A stretch of DNA of 64,000 bases from Bradyrhizobium sp. CB1717. GTDB lineage: Bacteria > Pseudomonadota > Alphaproteobacteria > Rhizobiales > Xanthobacteraceae. How positions within the stretch are numbered: the stretch's first letter is position 1; each line of letters opens with the position of its first letter. Below the pieces are notes generated by a model. That model worked only from the letters and a program-made list of their open reading frames with translations. It was not told the origin of the DNA and did not search any database. The stretch spans positions 558,001 to 622,000 of the forward strand of contig NZ_CP121666.1 in NCBI RefSeq assembly GCF_029714325.1. Direction: 5' to 3'. Made by a program: the position numbers and the translations under genes. This document shows positions 23,353 through 31,617 of this stretch, piece by piece.

Positions 23353-24567
23353 TCACGCCTGTCCCATCACCGTCCGCGCCAGCGCGCTCTTTGCGAACTT
23401 CTTCAGCGGCATCGGCTTGCCGAACAAAAAGCCCTGCACGAGGTCGAAGCCGAGCTCGTTGGCGGCGACGAGATCGGCGCGGCTCTCGACGCCTTCGGCG
23501 ATGGCGCCGACACCGTAGCCTTGTGCAAGCTCGACGATGTGGCGGCACACCGTTCGCTTCAGCCGATCATCGCCGCTGCCGGTGACGAAGTGCCGGTCGG
23601 CCTGCAGCTTGATGAAGGGGATCTTGCCGAGGTCCATCAGCGAAGGCCAGTTGGCGCCGAGATTGGCGATCGACAGGCCGATATTGTGCAGGCGCACCTC
23701 GCGGGCGACCTCGACGAGGTGATCGAGGTCGCGGAACGCCTCTTCGCTGTCGATCTCGATCGTCAGTCCGCCGAAGGCCGGATGCGTCGGCACACGGCGG
23801 CAGAGATCGCGCACGGCCTGCGGTTCCTTCAGGTAGGAGGCCGGCAGGTTGATCGAGAGATCGACCGGGCCCTGCCGCTCCAGCAGATAGTGCCAGTCCT
23901 GCACGGCGCGCTCGATCACGAATTCCGACAGGCTGCGCAGATGCGGATCGTCCGCTTCGGGAATGAAATAGGCGGGCGGCACCACGCCCCAGGTCGGATG
24001 CCGCATCCGCACCAGCGCTTCGGCGCCGCTGCGGATCAGCGTCCTCGCGTCGATCTTGGGCTGGTACCACAGCTCGAGCCAGCCGGCATGCAGGGCCTCG
24101 CCGACATGCACGGCGGGGCTCGGCGCCGGCTCCTCCGGCAGCAGCATCGCGACGCGGTCGCGCAGCGTCTCCGCGGCAAAGGGCGTGGTCAGCGGCGGCA
24201 GCATCGCAAGACCGTATTCCTCGCCGACCTGCTGCACGGCCCTGACGATGATCGACTCGCGGGCGCCGACGGCGAGAACCTTGCCGTCGAATGACTCGCG
24301 CACCAATATCTCCAGGAATTTCCCGGGCTCGATGCCGTCGGCGGCGATGCCGAGCAGGATCAGGTCCGGCAATTCGCGCGTCAGCACGGCTTGCAGCTCG
24401 TCCGCGCTGGCGCATTCGCTGGTGACGAAGCCGAGATCCTCCAGCACTTCGGCGAGGAAGGCGCGCAGGTGGCGCTTGCCGTCGGCGACGCAAGCGCGCG
24501 GCGTCATCTTTCGCCGCCCGAAGGTTTTGGGCCTTCGTCCGGCGAGCTCAACAATTTCATCGTTCAT
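23353..24567 (-). CDS. REC-EAL protein with both domains degenerate
   Basis: A 404-residue protein with an N-terminal receiver-like domain (about 20-140) and a C-terminal EAL domain (about 155-395). The receiver's phospho-Asp position reads LILLGIAADG, so Asp is replaced by Gly, and the usual K-P-F reads TTPF. The EAL domain keeps EALVR, the NLP Asn, AEGVES and the Q in LVQGF, but the metal-binding DDFGTG loop reads ANLGAN, losing both Asp residues. It should therefore not hydrolyse c-di-GMP in the normal way and may act as a c-di-GMP-binding or protein-interaction module. ATG 24567 has GGGAG upstream; a TTG at 24618 is the alternative. Confidence 0.85.
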   Translation of the reverse strand: MNDEIVELAGRRPKTFGRRKMTPRACVADGKRHLRAFLAEVLEDLGFVTSECASADELQAVLTRELPDLILLGIAADGIEPGKFLEILVRESFDGKVLAVGARESIIVRAVQQVGEEYGLAMLPPLTTPFAAETLRDRVAMLLPEEPAPSPAVHVGEALHAGWLELWYQPKIDARTLIRSGAEALVRMRHPTWGVVPPAYFIPEADDPHLRSLSEFVIERAVQDWHYLLERQGPVDLSINLPASYLKEPQAVRDLCRRVPTHPAFGGLTIEIDSEEAFRDLDHLVEVAREVRLHNIGLSIANLGANWPSLMDLGKIPFIKLQADRHFVTGSGDDRLKRTVCRHIVELAQGYGVGAIAEGVESRADLVAANELGFDLVQGFLFGKPMPLKKFAKSALARTVMGQA

Positions 24568-24852
24568 CGCAAACCACTCCCGTTCCGCGACAGGTGTTAG
24601 CGACGGGAGCAGTTTCAAATATGGAGAGCTTCAGCCGATTGTTGAATTATCTGGGTAACGTTAAAGCGCGCACCACGTCTAAAATTGTCCGGATCTCGTT
24701 GCAGAAGTTTTTACGTCTGACCGCACATGACGGCCGCGTGACACCGTCATCGCGGAAGAATCTCGAATGATGCGGCTCGTTGCGCGCGCGAGGTCGGTGT
24801 CCTGCAATAGGACGGAGCCGTTCGCGTTTCGCCCAATTGAATAACGGCGGTA

Positions 24853-25278
24853 TCAGTTGCCGGTGGCCTTCTCGTGTTGAGCCATCCCGACCGCCTTGTA
24901 GTCGTAGGTCGGATAGAACTCGGTGCGGTAGGGACCCCACGCGGTGTCCTCGATCACGCGGTTGACCTCGCGCAGCCGCGAGGCCGGCAGGCGCAGCGTG
25001 ACGACCTGGCCGATGCCCATAATCACGTACCAGCTCACGACCTCGATGCCGGGCGGCGGAAACGCCTTGCGGAAGCCCTGCTTGTCGAGCTGCGCATTCA
25101 ATTCGCTCAAGGGGCGGGACTGGTCGTGCTTGAAGAAGATGGTGAGCAGCACCGCGTTGTCCGCGGTGGGCGCCGCATCGCCCTGCGGCGGCGACGTCTG
25201 TGCCATCGTCGTCGATGTCAGCGCCAGCGCGACCGTCAGCAGGGCAGCCATCGTCAACGTCCGTCGGTTCGATATCAT
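24853..25278 (-). CDS. Secreted protein of unknown function
   Basis: A 141-residue protein with a signal peptide (RRTLTMAALLTVALALTSTT, cleavage near AQT). The mature part has no recognised family; it holds LLTIFFKHDQS and WYVIMGIGQVVTLRLPA and probably forms a small alpha/beta fold. ATG 25278 is selected because the signal peptide begins there. It stands alone between the REC-EAL gene and an unknown gene. A CRP-type site lies about 150 bp upstream. Confidence 0.75.
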   Translation of the reverse strand: MISNRRTLTMAALLTVALALTSTTMAQTSPPQGDAAPTADNAVLLTIFFKHDQSRPLSELNAQLDKQGFRKAFPPPGIEVVSWYVIMGIGQVVTLRLPASRLREVNRVIEDTAWGPYRTEFYPTYDYKAVGMAQHEKATGN

Positions 25279-25633
25279 CGCGGATTCCTTCCCAATGCTC
25301 GTCAGATGGACCGGAGCATAGAAGCGACACATGCAGCGGAAAAACTCATATTCGCGCGATGCGCGCATGTTCCGCCGTCGCTCGTGACGGTTCTGCGACA
25401 ATGCGCGCGGGCGAGACGGCGCGTGTGTGAAGCAGATCACATGTGCATTGCCGCAGCTGCGGTAATGGTCCACGTAGCCGGTGGTGGGCTGTCGAGGATT
25501 GCAGCTATGTCGATGCGGCGAATGATGTATTGGTGGTTCAGGTTCGTGCTGTCAGGGCGGTTTATGGATCGCTTCCTGTGCCTGCCGCGTTAGCCGCGCT
25601 GCGCAACGTGGCCCTTTGCGGCCGAACCCCGAT
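25279..25633. other. Gap with CRP-like site and possible tiny ORF
   Basis: No standard gene. It holds the CRP-like site listed below and a 28-codon plus-strand frame (25507-25593, MSMRRMMYWWFRF start) with GAGG seven to eight bases before its ATG. The peptide would be cationic and hydrophobic; I cannot say that it is expressed. Confidence 0.3.
25426..25441. promoter_or_regulatory. CRP-like site TGTGA-N6-TCACA
   Basis: Exact match to the Escherichia coli CRP consensus halves, 148 bp upstream of the secreted protein gene on the minus strand and 66 bp upstream of a tiny plus-strand frame. Chance matches of this length occur, so confidence is moderate. Confidence 0.4.
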
Positions 25634-26797
25634 CTAGGTCTGCCCGATCAATTTGCGAAACGCCGCCGCGCCGTCCTGCACGGCGTCGCGCCCCTTCCAG
25701 GCGAGATAGGAGAGCTTGCCGCCGAGCGTGTCGTGGCTGCGCAGCCGGCGCGAGCCGAGGATGTGGCCGACATTGGACGGGAAGCGGCTCACCTCGGCGG
25801 ACACCAGCGCCGCGATCGCGTCCATCAATTGCTGGAGGCGGACGCCCCATTCGCTGGCCTCGATGCCGTCGATGCGGACCTTGAGCGCATATTCGGTGTC
25901 GTAGATCTCGGCGAGCAGGTCGCGGGCGACCAGCACCCGGTTGTGCCGGAGCGCGACCCTGAGCGCGAGGCGCTTGTCGTCGAGTCGGTCGAGCACCATG
26001 GGCACGACGCAGGCATAGGGCGCGGCGGCGACGTCGGCCGCGGCCTTGCTTGCGGCGGCCTTGGTGGCAAGGTGCACCAATTGCCAGGACGTCTTCAGCC
26101 GCCGCGCCACCAGCGCCAGCGCGTAGGGCAGCGCCTCGGGATGTGACTTCCTGAAGGCATCGAGCTGCGCGGTGATCTGGGCAACCTGGCCGTCGTCGAA
26201 CTTCGCGATCTTCTCGGGTAGCTTTCCGTTGAACTTCGGCAGCGCGTCGCCGGCGCGCAGCACGTGCTGCATCTTCCTCACGTCGTCGAAGGCGGTGCGC
26301 GAGGCCGTATATTGCGCGAGCTTGCCGCGGGCGAACTCGGCGCTCTCCACTGATGCAAGGGTGTTCTCGAGCACCTTGATCACCTTGGTCTGGAAGCTCG
26401 ACGCGATCTTCTGCACTTCCTTCGGATTGTTGGCGGTGACCTGGTCGTTGATCGCCTTGATGTAGTCGCGTGCCATGGTCGGCAGCAGGTCGCGGCAGAT
26501 CCACTCCCAGATCGGGGTCAGGGTGTTGCGCGAGATGCGTCCCGCATTGGCATGCTCGGGCGCGCCGTCGATCAGCAGCAGCTCGAGCGGGGCGAAGAAA
26601 TAGCGCGAGGGGCTGGTCGCGCGCGCCTGGGTCGATCCGTCCTTGCGAAATTCGGCGCGCAGGCGGGCCTGGACCTCGGCCGAGCCGGGCATGTCGATGC
26701 CGCACAGCTCGAGCCGCTCGAGCTCGCTGAGCAGACAGCTGCGCGACAGCGGCGTCAGCCTCTGCAGGAATTCCGACAGCCGATCGATCTCGTTCAT
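25634..26797 (-). CDS. Conserved protein of unknown function
   Basis: A 387-residue, mostly alpha-helical soluble protein. No signal peptide, membrane segment or catalytic motif is recognised. Notable segments are FLQRLTPLSRSCLLSELERL near the N-terminus, an Ala-rich helix near residue 265 and a C-terminal WKGRDAVQDGAAAFRKLIG. ATG 26797 is used; the frame continues upstream for three codons to another Met and beyond. It is a single gene with unclear function, flanked by non-coding DNA on both sides. Confidence 0.6.
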   Translation of the reverse strand: MNEIDRLSEFLQRLTPLSRSCLLSELERLELCGIDMPGSAEVQARLRAEFRKDGSTQARATSPSRYFFAPLELLLIDGAPEHANAGRISRNTLTPIWEWICRDLLPTMARDYIKAINDQVTANNPKEVQKIASSFQTKVIKVLENTLASVESAEFARGKLAQYTASRTAFDDVRKMQHVLRAGDALPKFNGKLPEKIAKFDDGQVAQITAQLDAFRKSHPEALPYALALVARRLKTSWQLVHLATKAAASKAAADVAAAPYACVVPMVLDRLDDKRLALRVALRHNRVLVARDLLAEIYDTEYALKVRIDGIEASEWGVRLQQLMDAIAALVSAEVSRFPSNVGHILGSRRLRSHDTLGGKLSYLAWKGRDAVQDGAAAFRKLIGQT

Positions 26798-27135
26798 GGC
26801 ACGCAATCTTCCGCAACGATTCCAGCAGGCCTACCGGCCCAATGCATGGAGGCATTTGCGCGCTCTCAATTGTGACCTAGAGAAGCAAGTCGCCGTTAAT
26901 TAATCCGTAAAATCCGGGGGCCCGGGCGTCCGGCCGGGGTGGCGGCCAAGCAGGCTTCGGCGTGTTCACCGGGGATTTGGGCGAAGTTCTCAACCCTTGC
27001 ATGGTCGAAGCAAGCCTCGCGCAAGCATAAATTGTGCCGATGCCGAGGTTTTAGCGCAAAACTGACAAAATCACCGTAGTCTTACGGAGCAAAAAGTTAA
27101 CCACAGATCGGCCCCGGTTCCGCTAAACAGGTCAC
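26798..27135. other. Non-coding gap upstream of the LuxR-type gene
   Basis: About 340 bp without a convincing gene. The second half is AT-richer than its surroundings (AAAACTGACAAAAT, GCAAAAAGTTAACC) and probably holds the promoter of the regulator that starts at 27136. Confidence 0.4.
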
Positions 27136-27759
27136 ATGGGGTCACAGAATGATACGGCCGCCGATTCGCGGCCGTCGGAATGGTACGAAAGCAGCACCGC
27201 TCCAGCTGAAGAGCTCGATTTCGTCCGCCTGAACGCCGCCCGGGCCAAGGCAGCCGACGAAATGGCGGCGGCCATCGCCCGCGAGCTCAACGGACCCCTG
27301 ACTGCGCTCCTGCTCTATATGGGCGAGATCAAGCATCACAGCGATCAGCTCGCGCCTGTCACGGCCGACCGTGCCTATCTGCAGCGGGTGGTGGAGAATG
27401 CGCTGACGCAGACCGAGCGCGTCTGCGGCCTGGTCAAGCAGCTTGCCGGCCCCCACAAGGGTGCCCCGCCGATTCCGTCCCGGATCGAAGACGCAGAATC
27501 GAACGCCCCGCGCGCACAGCAAGCCCAGCGCGTGCCGAGCGCCGAACTGATGGGTCTGTCGGGCCAGAAACGGCTGACCAAGCGCGAACGCGAGGTGCTC
27601 CGCCTGATCAGCGAGGGCTATTCGAACAAGCAGGGTGCGCTTCGGATGCAGATCAGTCCGCGCACCTTCGAGAGCCATCGCGCCGAGGCGATGCGCAAGC
27701 TCGGTGCGCGCAACACCGCGGATCTCGTCCGCGCGGCGCTGCTGCATTCGATCGATTGA
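27136..27759 (+). CDS. DHp-like helix fused to LuxR-type HTH regulator
   Basis: A 207-residue regulator. Residues about 35-95 resemble the dimerisation helix pair of FixL-type histidine kinases, but the H-box normally written HELNQPL reads RELNGPL, so the phospho-accepting His is absent. No ATPase or receiver domain is present. The C-terminus (about 145-205) is a LuxR/FixJ HTH with LTKREREVLRLISEGYSNKQ and SPRTFESHRAEAMRKLGARN. It could form dimers with, or listen to, a true kinase, or be controlled only by abundance. Monocistronic. Confidence 0.82.
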   Translation: MGSQNDTAADSRPSEWYESSTAPAEELDFVRLNAARAKAADEMAAAIARELNGPLTALLLYMGEIKHHSDQLAPVTADRAYLQRVVENALTQTERVCGLVKQLAGPHKGAPPIPSRIEDAESNAPRAQQAQRVPSAELMGLSGQKRLTKREREVLRLISEGYSNKQGALRMQISPRTFESHRAEAMRKLGARNTADLVRAALLHSID

Positions 27760-27814
27760 GGTTCTTGTCTTGCGCCGCCGCCGGCGGTGCGGGGCGGGAG
27801 AAGCCCGATCGCGG

Positions 27815-28060
27815 TCAGAAATAATCTTCAGCGAAGGGACGCGCGCGCGATGAGGGCCGCAGCGGCTTGAGCTCTTCCTTCGGCACGTTCGGGATGATCG
27901 TGATGGTCCAGCGCGGAGGGCTCGATTCCTGCTCCAGCACCGAGCGTACGAAGCCAGTCACCGTCGACTCGCCGGACTTCACGGTCGCCATCCGGCCGTT
28001 GAACTGGGCGATGCGGAAGCGACGGACCTCCTTCTGGTCCGCAGTCTCATAGGTGAACAT
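27815..28060 (-). CDS. Small conserved protein of unknown function
   Basis: An 81-residue protein, MFTYETADQKEVRRF at the start, with a beta-rich middle (TVTGFVRSVLEQ, RWTITIIPNVP) and a basic C-terminus. AGGAGGG lies five bases before the ATG, a very good ribosome site, which supports it as a real gene. No domain recognised. It lies between a LuxR-type regulator and an Hpt gene. Confidence 0.7.
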   Translation of the reverse strand: MFTYETADQKEVRRFRIAQFNGRMATVKSGESTVTGFVRSVLEQESSPPRWTITIIPNVPKEELKPLRPSSRARPFAEDYF

Positions 28061-28155
28061 GGAAACCCTCCTGGTTTCCCGCGACTATCGCCACCTATGA
28101 TTAGCCATCTCTAAAAATCACAAACCGTAGAAGTACGGCGGGTTTAGCCCGCGCT

Positions 28156-28533
28156 TTAAGCCTGCGGCTCCTGCGCGCGCGCGGCGGCGTAGGCGGCATC
28201 CATCCGGTCGACGAGATCGCGGAATTCGGTCTCGCCGAGGCTCTCCGCGGTCTTCTCCAGCCGCAGCGCCAGCGCCGCGAGCCTGACATAGCCGAACGTC
28301 CCGGCTGCGCTCTTCAGCGAATGGGCTTCGCGCGCGATCTTGGCGTGCTGCTGCGCCAGCGAGAGCGTCCGGAACAGCTGCAGGCGCGCGCGGGTCTCGC
28401 TCCAGAACACGGCGCGCACTTCCCCGGCGCCGTCCTCGCCGATCTCGCGCACCAGCGCCGCGTACGCGCCCGGCTCGCGCGCAGGCTCGAAATCGAAGGT
28501 TCCCTGCGCGGGTGCAACGGTCACGTCAAACAT
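28156..28533 (-). CDS. Hpt domain phosphotransfer protein
   Basis: A 125-residue stand-alone histidine phosphotransfer protein. The phospho-accepting His sits in AREAHSLKSAAGTFGYVRLA (about residue 68), in the usual four-helix bundle. It would shuttle phosphate between a hybrid kinase and a receiver; the hybrid kinase at 38475-42071 and the receivers in this block are candidates, but no operon link exists. The short N-terminal extension (TVAPAQGTFDFEP) is Pro- and Gly-containing and probably flexible. Confidence 0.85.
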   Translation of the reverse strand: MFDVTVAPAQGTFDFEPAREPGAYAALVREIGEDGAGEVRAVFWSETRARLQLFRTLSLAQQHAKIAREAHSLKSAAGTFGYVRLAALALRLEKTAESLGETEFRDLVDRMDAAYAAARAQEPQA

Positions 28534-28681
28534 GGTCTCGCCCTGGTCACGGTTCGCTGGTCGCGCGGCGCATGCAGCGCGCGGCTTGCCCTCCGTGTCT
28601 ACGGCATTTGAATTTCAGTTCCGGTAGCGGAACGGAAAATGTTTGCGGGTCGCCGTTAGCCGCAGATTTACCACGTGCCGC

Positions 28682-29380
28682 TCAGCGCTGGCCGAGCAAT
28701 CGGTCGTACTGGGTCTTCACGGTGCTGTAGCACTCGCACGCCGTCTGGCGCAGGCCGTCCAGGTTCAGGATCTGGATGTGCCCGCGGCTGTAGTGGATGA
28801 AATTGGCATGCTGCAGGGTGTTGGCGACCAGCGACACGCTGTTGCGGCGCGCGCCGATCATCTGCGCCATCGCCTCCTGGGTCAGCAGCAGCCGGTAGTC
28901 GCCGGACAGATCATGGGTGTGCAACAGGCAGCGCGACAGCCGCGATTCCACCGGATGGGCGGCGTTGCAGCCCGCGGTCTGCTGCACCTGCGCATAGACC
29001 GCCAGCCCGTGGCGCGTCAGCAAGGTGCGCAGGGGCCCGCTCTGGTCGGCCGCGAAGCGCAGCCGGTCGAGATCCATCACGGATGCGGTGCCGGGGACCA
29101 GCACGATCGCCGTATTCAGTGCGCAGGCGTCGCCCATGGCCGAGAGCGCGCCGAGCACGCTGTCGCGGCCGATCATGGCGACCTGCACATGTTCGCCCTT
29201 GGCGAGCTTCACCACCAGCGAGATGACGCCGCGATGGGGAAAGTAGGCGCGCTTGAGCGTCTCGCCGGCCTCGACCAATACGGCCTCGTGCGGCAGCTCG
29301 ATCGTGCGCAGGTACGGGCGGAGCAGTTCAAAATCGTCCGCCGACAGCGCGGATAGGAAACCATTGGAAGGGCGCACCAT
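28682..29380 (-). CDS. Crp/Fnr family regulator
   Basis: A 232-residue regulator with an N-terminal cyclic-nucleotide-binding-like beta roll (ETLKRAYFPHRGVISLVVKL, about 45-65) and a C-terminal HTH (LLTQEAMAQMIGARRNSVSLV, about 165-186). No FNR-type Cys cluster is seen, so it is unlikely to bind an iron-sulfur cluster. Start ATG 29380 is chosen at MVRPSNGFLS; an upstream frame adds a doubtful basic stretch. It is closely similar in layout to the next gene, about 190 bp away on the same strand, suggesting tandem duplication. Confidence 0.88.
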   Translation of the reverse strand: MVRPSNGFLSALSADDFELLRPYLRTIELPHEAVLVEAGETLKRAYFPHRGVISLVVKLAKGEHVQVAMIGRDSVLGALSAMGDACALNTAIVLVPGTASVMDLDRLRFAADQSGPLRTLLTRHGLAVYAQVQQTAGCNAAHPVESRLSRCLLHTHDLSGDYRLLLTQEAMAQMIGARRNSVSLVANTLQHANFIHYSRGHIQILNLDGLRQTACECYSTVKTQYDRLLGQR

Positions 29381-29572
29381 CGTTTCCAAAGCTGCCTCCC
29401 GTCTCCTGCATCGGTAAGTCGCGGCGAGCGAGATTGCTCCCGACACGGGTAAGTTCCATCATGTTCACGTCGGGATATATTGGCAATTGGGACAAGATGT
29501 CCGGGTGCAGCGATCGCGCCCGCGGTGCTGTGTTCACCGCAGCATGCAGATGACGGCACTTGTCTCGCGTCA

Positions 29573-30280
29573 CTATGGCGCTCCGAGCAGGCGCGAATGT
29601 GACTTCTTCACCGCCGCATAGCAGTCGCAGGACGTCGCTTTCAGCGCGGGCAGATCGATGATTTCGATCTGTCCGCGGGTATAGCGAATGATGCCGGCCC
29701 GCTGCATCGCATGCGCGACCAGGGAAATGGCATTGCGCCGCACCCCCATCATCTGCGCCAGCGCCTCCTGCGTCAGCGGGAGGCTTGCGCTGTCGGACAG
29801 ATCGCGGGCTCGCAGCAGCCAGCGCGCCAGCCGCGCCTCGACCGGATGCCGCGTATTGCAGAGCAACGATTGCTGCGCATGCGCAAGCAGGACCTGCTCA
29901 TGACGCATGATCAGTCCTCGAAACCGGAGGCTTGCGGCGGCGATCGTCCGGCATGCCGCGATTTCCAGCGTGGAAGCAGTGCCGGGGAAGAGTACGACCG
30001 CGTCCGTCGGTGCGATGCCGTCGGCAAGCGCCGCGCCGCCGCCGATCACGCTGTCGCGTCCCAGCATCGCGACCTCGATGGTCTGTCCTTCGGACAAGCT
30101 CACCGAGATCGAAATGGAACCGCCGTGGGGGAAGTAGACGTGTCTCAGCGCAGCGCCGGCCTCGCCCAGGACAGATTCTCTGACCATTCCAACGGTCGCC
30201 AGATGGGGGCGCAGCCGATCGAAATCTGCGGCGTCGAGCATTTGCAGCAACTGATTGGGCGGGCGGCCGCTCGCGGTCAT
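29573..30280 (-). CDS. Crp/Fnr family regulator, paralogue of previous
   Basis: A 235-residue regulator of the same subgroup as the gene at 28682-29380: QLLQMLDAADFDRLRPHL at the N-terminus, RHVYFPHGGSISISVSLSEG in the effector domain and LTQEALAQMMGVRRNAISLV in the HTH. As in its partner there is no FNR Cys cluster. Both end with a short helix ending in RLLG. The recognition helices differ at a few residues (ARRNSVS versus VRRNAIS), so their sites should be alike. Signal unknown. Confidence 0.88.
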   Translation of the reverse strand: MTASGRPPNQLLQMLDAADFDRLRPHLATVGMVRESVLGEAGAALRHVYFPHGGSISISVSLSEGQTIEVAMLGRDSVIGGGAALADGIAPTDAVVLFPGTASTLEIAACRTIAAASLRFRGLIMRHEQVLLAHAQQSLLCNTRHPVEARLARWLLRARDLSDSASLPLTQEALAQMMGVRRNAISLVAHAMQRAGIIRYTRGQIEIIDLPALKATSCDCYAAVKKSHSRLLGAP

Positions 30281-30727
30281 GCAGGATCAATCCCAATGCG
30301 TTCAAGCTACGATCGGAGCCGCGCCCAGTTGCACGGCGGATAAATCCTATTCTAGAGGTTGTGGAAGTGTCCATATACCCGTTAGGGGGCAGACACGCCG
30401 GCGCGTTTGCGACGGAAATATAGGTTGCGTGCTGATTCGCGCACGCGGCTGGCGTGCAATCCAATGTCGCCAGCCGGGAAGAACCGGCAGGGGGGCCTTG
30501 ATGAGCCGGAAGCTTTCGGTCGGCGGCAGACATTGCGTTGCCAATGCCATCGGACGTCGGCGATCCGCGCAGCTTCCCTTGCCACCAACCTACATCACTC
30601 GTCAGCGATTGCTTCGCGCCATTCAGTGACGCCGCCACATATTTCGCGTCCGTCGTCGCCTTTTTCCTGACTCCGCCACCGGCGTTCGCAACCGTCAATA
30701 TTTCGATCCAAACCAGAGGAGAACGGT
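30281..30727. other. Non-coding gap upstream of response regulator
   Basis: About 450 bp. Only short antisense or low-quality frames occur. The stretch near 30690-30725 (AACCAGAGGAGAACG) is the ribosome site of the next gene. No RNA, repeat or terminator was recognised. Confidence 0.4.
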
Positions 30728-31207
30728 GTGCCCCACGGTTCAATTCTTGAATCGCCGAAACGGGAAATCCAAACGGGGACAGAAAGTCTGCGCCATATTC
30801 TCGTTGTCGACGACGACCCGATGGTGTGCATGGCCATCGAGGTCTATCTCCAGCGAAACCATTTTCGGGTGACGATTGCCGACGGAGGTGAAGCAGGGCT
30901 GCGGGCTCTCGAACACGAACAGTTCGATCTGATGATCATCGACATCTTCATGCCGCACATGCGCGGCTTCGAATCGATCAGGGTCTTCCACGAGCGCGCG
31001 CCCGCCATTCCGCTGATCGCGATGTCCGGCTACGCTTTCGCCAATCTGAATTCACCGGCGCCCGATTTCCTCCGGATGGCGCTCGAGCTCGGCGCGGCAC
31101 GCTGTCTGCGCAAGCCGTTCACGCCGCACGCGCTGCTCGCCGCCATCAACGATTGCCTCGCGGAGCACCGTCCCGACGACGTCGCCGCGGCCGCGCGCCT
31201 CGGTTAG
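30728..31207 (+). CDS. Single-domain response regulator
   Basis: A 159-residue receiver protein. The acidic pair VVDDDP (about 27-32), phospho-Asp in LMIIDIFMPHMRG (about residue 73) and Lys in LRKPFTP (about 132) are all present. GTG 30728 is preceded by AGAGGAGA. It resembles the receiver at 42049-42468 (IDIFMP and PF-x-P-x-ALLAA motifs shared), so the two probably arose by duplication. No output domain; it may act by protein contact or as a phosphate sink. No kinase is next to it. Confidence 0.88.
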   Translation: MPHGSILESPKREIQTGTESLRHILVVDDDPMVCMAIEVYLQRNHFRVTIADGGEAGLRALEHEQFDLMIIDIFMPHMRGFESIRVFHERAPAIPLIAMSGYAFANLNSPAPDFLRMALELGAARCLRKPFTPHALLAAINDCLAEHRPDDVAAAARLG

Positions 31208-31617
31208 CGCTGCACCGGTGGCATCGAGGGCGAGGTAAGCGTTCGTTTACTCTAAATGCGGATCCTGCGGCGTCCCGCCGGTCACGACGCGATGGCCACC
31301 TGAGCACGCGCGGCCGCGGGCGATTTCGCGCTCGCTGTGCCTATCGTCCTTCAAGAGCAGGACTTTTTCGCGCGCGTCGTCCCGCCTCTCCGGACATGTT
31401 TACCCGACGTTAATCGTCGTCACGCCGCGGCGCCGGTTTTGCCGAAAAGCGTTGCCACGTGCGGTCGAACCGCAAACTTCTCTTCAATATCCGTATTAGG
31501 ACGGAGGATGAAATTAACGGGACCGTGAAAGGGGTTGTCTAACGATCTAAAGCGAAGACTTCCGCCAACTCCAGGCGCGGCGCAGGCGTCGAAGTCCAGC
31601 TCAGTAAGGCGTACCCC
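31208..31617. other. Non-coding gap upstream of cheA
   Basis: About 410 bp with no convincing gene. It should hold the promoter of the chemotaxis operon; I see no clear sigma-54 or flagellar promoter by eye. Confidence 0.4.
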
